Assembly (NCBI RefSeq): GCF_051903075.1
Contig: NZ_CP182422.1
Coordinates: 2,728,001 to 2,792,000, forward strand
Length of the DNA stretch: 64,000 nucleotides
Direction of reading: 5' to 3'
From: Embleya sp051903075
GTDB taxonomy: Bacteria > Actinomycetota > Actinomycetes > Streptomycetales > Streptomycetaceae
The notes beneath the pieces are model-generated. The model was given only the letters and a program-made list of their open reading frames with translations, was not told the origin of the DNA and ran no database searches. Positions 63,301-64,000 of this stretch are shown in pieces. The position numbers and the translations under genes are program-made. Every line of letters starts with the position of its first letter. Positions within the stretch are counted from its first letter, which is position 1.

Positions 63301-64000
63301 GAGACCGCCCCAACCCTCGCCGATCACCGAGGGCTGACTGGCCGTCGCCGAAGTTCGGCCGTCCACGTTCGCCGAGGAGTAGCCGAGCGCGAGACCCGGG
63401 ACGAGCGAGCCGGGCACCTGCGGAAGCGGAATCGGGGTGTTCCAGGTGAAGCTGCCCGCGTTGCCGCCCGCCGCCCACGAACCGGACGGGGCCAGCGAGG
63501 TGGCTTTGAAGTCACCGCTGTTCCCGGCCGTTCCGGCCGTGACCGCGAAAACGCTCCCGGTGTCCTGCGGGCCCGCCGCGGAGCGCGCCGGGTCCGACGA
63601 CGACGTGTCCGGGATCACCCGGACGTCCGCCGAGAGGGTGCCGCCCCTGGCGTCGTTGCGGGTCGGCAGCGGCACGCCGACCCGGCACTCGGGGATCTCC
63701 GGCGTGGTCAGTACACACGCGGGAAATTGCGCCAAGTGCAAACGGTCGGCCCATCCGGCACCGTTCGCCGAGCGGAACGGGCCGTAGTCGACCTCCACGG
63801 CGACGGTGCCCGGCACTTCCGCGCCGTCGGCGCGCCGCAGCGAGAACAGCAGACCGTCCAGTCCCGCACGCCGAACCGCCTCGCGCCCCTCGACCTGGAC
63901 GGCGAGGCGGGTCGGGGAGGTGGCTGCGGCCGATCGAGACGCGGTATCGGTCGAGACGGAGGCGGCTGGGGACCCGACCCGTACCGGCAGACCGGTTGCC
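57373..64000 (-). CDS. Rhs/YD-repeat protein with HINT domain and C-terminal toxin-like domain (5' end outside window)
   Basis: An open frame of at least 2208 residues; it is still open at 64000, so the N-terminus is missing. In order: an SpvB/TcB-like start (ALGYSSANVDGRTSATASQP), a long YD-repeat shell (RYGYDKAGNRTRVVDAGGNT and many similar), the Rhs core end (LTHLGAREYDPGVGRFLSRD; NPYTYGGGNPVGNTDPSG), an Ala/Val hydrophobic segment (58500-58680), a HINT domain from the Cys at 58432 to VHN at 57988 (NSFPGDTPILLADGS; VDNVHTYFVGAGDTAVLVHN), then a 204-residue tip (57376-57987). Such proteins are large exported polymorphic toxins; the shell encloses the tip and HINT releases it. The tip starts EHVVLGMNPYSDKLAYDI and ends in a Gly-zipper helix. 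It resembles a post-HINT domain I have seen in actinobacterial Rhs proteins, but its activity is unknown to me. Confidence 0.92.
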   Translation of the reverse strand, partial: ATGLPVRVGSPAASVSTDTASRSAAATSPTRLAVQVEGREAVRRAGLDGLLFSLRRADGAEVPGTVAVEVDYGPFRSANGAGWADRLHLAQFPACVLTTPEIPECRVGVPLPTRNDARGGTLSADVRVIPDTSSSDPARSAAGPQDTGSVFAVTAGTAGNSGDFKATSLAPSGSWAAGGNAGSFTWNTPIPLPQVPGSLVPGLALGYSSANVDGRTSATASQPSVIGEGWGGLEQGFVERRYRNCKDDKDTPGSNTTKDGDLCWIGGQYVVMSLNGKSTELVRDEASGAWRPAADDGSRIEHLTGTNADTANGDDGDAVDGANEYWRVTSTDGTQYWFGKNRLPTWTAGKPETNSVYTEPVFGNNPGEPGHQAAFADSAKTQAWRWNLDFVTDVHGNASVYYFAKEENFYAKNGATTATAGYTRGGYPIRIEYGHRADRIYSAPAPAKVEFGYAERCLSACDTFDKDHAENWPDTPVDLNCESGKTCYVASPTFWTRKRLTRIDTSVWSGTGTAYTPADGWALEQTLPGSGDRGGRALWLSSITRTAKAPGSAPITLPPMTFEGTLMPNRVDGAEGLPPLYKYRLTRIASETGADTLIDYSAPDCTTANLPTADTNTRRCYPVWWTPDGYTAPLKDWFHKYVVTRVQEDDLVAGDGSPTTVTAYEYVGPVAWHRDEDEFTLDKHRTWSEFRGYGAVRVRKGAGNPTLTETIFFRGMDGDKLADNSARSVQVQGIPDRPEFNGSVREEIGYDKDTALGGAPATSKVNEPQVLRETATRPRRAGLPALTAHQVRPLSETVKVRLSTGSWQSRKTTHTYDSDGLSVTSGDEGDASVTGDESCTRTTYVRSDRTAWLIAFPASEQTAADGCSVPATPANIIAESRNFYDNRALGEPPAAGMGNVTRREGLERFEGTTPVYGVAAVTTYDVYGRPLSVVGEDGQSNSTAYVPAEGATPREIRVTNPRNWTGSTQIDPVRGLTLKSVDVNGRGSTSAFDALGRLTSVWLNGRPTSAPANMLYSYAVNQAAPSVVTTRTLLDDGSYHTELTVSDGLLRPRQTQSQVADGRVVTDTFYDDQGRKNKQNAGYFNRNPPAPELLSVADNQIPSQTVVEFDGMSRETASVFKSANVERWRTTTLHGGNWIATVPPAGGTSVLKITDVLGQTVEVREYKDANPADGAPVPAFDAPPSAFDATRYGYDKAGNRTRVVDAGGNTWTYEFDLRSRQVKTTDPDQGVSTRTYVPSGEPGADQVRTSTDPRGQTVAYTYDELGRRTSLRDGGQTGALRAEWGYDPPGALGLARSSTRIANGLRYVSETIGYDPAGHPTGVKVTIPSAPGEEKLAGEYTTTSTFTDGIALLDTMTYSRSWGGLPAETLNYGYTKFGLANSLASGNTHYVGGTVYSPFGEPIQTQFGNVGRRTITSMSYAEDTRRPVRTVTDREAAGPQTLDDLNYTYDQAGNIVRIANVRDDATASDTQCFGYDYRRRMTEAWSGIDNCANGPAAGTTPRVGGIDAYWTSYTFDAVGNRVGEKQHDPAGVIAKDVTRTYNTQGHRLNSVDTTGPGGSNRTSYGYDPGGNTTRRTVNGDDQAMTWDPEGRLATSTTGVGAQAKTGSFVYDPDGTRLLRREPDAVTLYLGTTELKLDRVTNTVTGTRYYPGAGGTFVRTSTGQNSVLVTDHHGTSQLAIDYASRNFTRRASMPYGDPRGTQPAVWPDDKGFLGGPKDSSTGLTHLGAREYDPGVGRFLSRDPVTVADDSAQLNPYTYGGGNPVGNTDPSGMGWGKFFKKAAKVAAVAVAVAVVVTVVVAAPILIPAVAGAAAAGAGVAGLAAAGELGIAAAAVYVGSEALSEGRKPATGRKTDDKCDRNSFPGDTPILLADGSTKRIDQVRLGDRVANTDPGVVEADGRVQSHAVGAVHVTDEDKAFVDITVDGGEGPRTITATADHRFFDATTQAWVAAKDLVPGEELQTPGGRVAVRTVAERPGNVRTYNLTVDNVHTYFVGAGDTAVLVHNDSCEHVVLGMNPYSDKLAYDIRKGENVQQDQDSSARTFNKTFPGNETSGDISKESPYWANWMTGVHQAVNNQSVSLTITLEGVEGKSTEERIVNTMLRGMWATRQGPEMVYKGGDDLGGFGTAWELVVVKLAIANDNRTWGSIIWYDTVNGVRQRVYPAEPNWRKINEKFDSAVSRSAGSERRLGMLLGAIVGAIVGALTKDER

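Noticed and set aside
1..64000. tRNA, rRNA, transposase or integrase genes
   Set aside because: None recognised on either strand on reading through; a covariance-model scan would be needed to exclude a missed tRNA.

Overview
The window is chromosomal DNA from a very high-GC actinomycete. Gene content and order point to the Streptomycetaceae or a close relative: the MurA / HU / malic enzyme block, the mec-cysO-cysM sulfur block with a cysteine-type leader peptide, ClpS-DUF2017, DUF3039, the RNase PH / RdgB cluster, and the dispersed GCCCGGCCGGCGYTTGAG repeat. Most of it looks like core chromosome. I see no transposase, integrase, CRISPR array, rRNA or tRNA gene.

Layout. 1-10.4 kb: the 3' end of a flavin-dependent oxidoreductase, a membrane-anchored sulfite-oxidase-like molybdoenzyme, a GNAT acetyltransferase, then a minus-strand module of a 1618-residue DUF3686-type AAA ATPase, a flotillin/SPFH protein and a YqiJ-like membrane protein with an OB fold. 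10.5-15.4 kb: a PucR-type regulator and the RdgB / RNase PH / metallo-beta-lactamase-fold cluster, with a cupin gene and a small exported protein inserted and murI missing. 15.4-24 kb: a quinone oxidoreductase divergent from a TetR regulator with two operator copies, cysM-cysO-leader-mec (protein-thiocarboxylate cysteine synthesis), an amino acid permease, DUF2017-clpS and two RDD membrane proteins. 24-33.6 kb: an exported M6 metalloprotease, the pncA-pncB NAD salvage pair, an SDR enzyme, a double zinc-ribbon protein, a free-standing alanyl-tRNA synthetase catalytic domain, a tandem repeat tract, and an XRE regulator divergent from an epimerase. 34-40 kb: a GlcD-like flavoenzyme divergent from an Lrp regulator, and a four-gene OpuC/ProU-type glycine betaine/choline ABC operon ending at an array of 64-bp repeats. 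40-50.4 kb: a Lon-like protease that has lost its PDZ domain, an IclR regulator, a conserved helicase, an MFS transporter and a three-subunit molybdenum hydroxylase. 50.6-57 kb: DUF3039, vanZ-algH, murA, HU and malic enzyme, then a putative small RNA. 57.4-64 kb: a giant Rhs/YD-repeat protein with a HINT domain and a low-GC C-terminal toxin-like tip, translationally coupled to a HEAT-like repeat protein. Its 5' end lies beyond the window.

The best candidates for undescribed biology are the Rhs-HINT-toxin / HEAT-repeat pair at the right end, the small RNA with four consecutive hairpins at about 55.85-55.95 kb, and the truncated AlaRS paralogue at 29.9-31.2 kb. Secondary oddities are the PDZ-less Lon-like protease, the molybdenum hydroxylase with altered active-site motifs, CysO with a C-terminal extension after its GlyGly, and plus-strand genes whose 3' ends switch to A-ending codons next to repeat tracts. 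Function calls rest on recognised motifs and remembered family architecture; no database search was possible.
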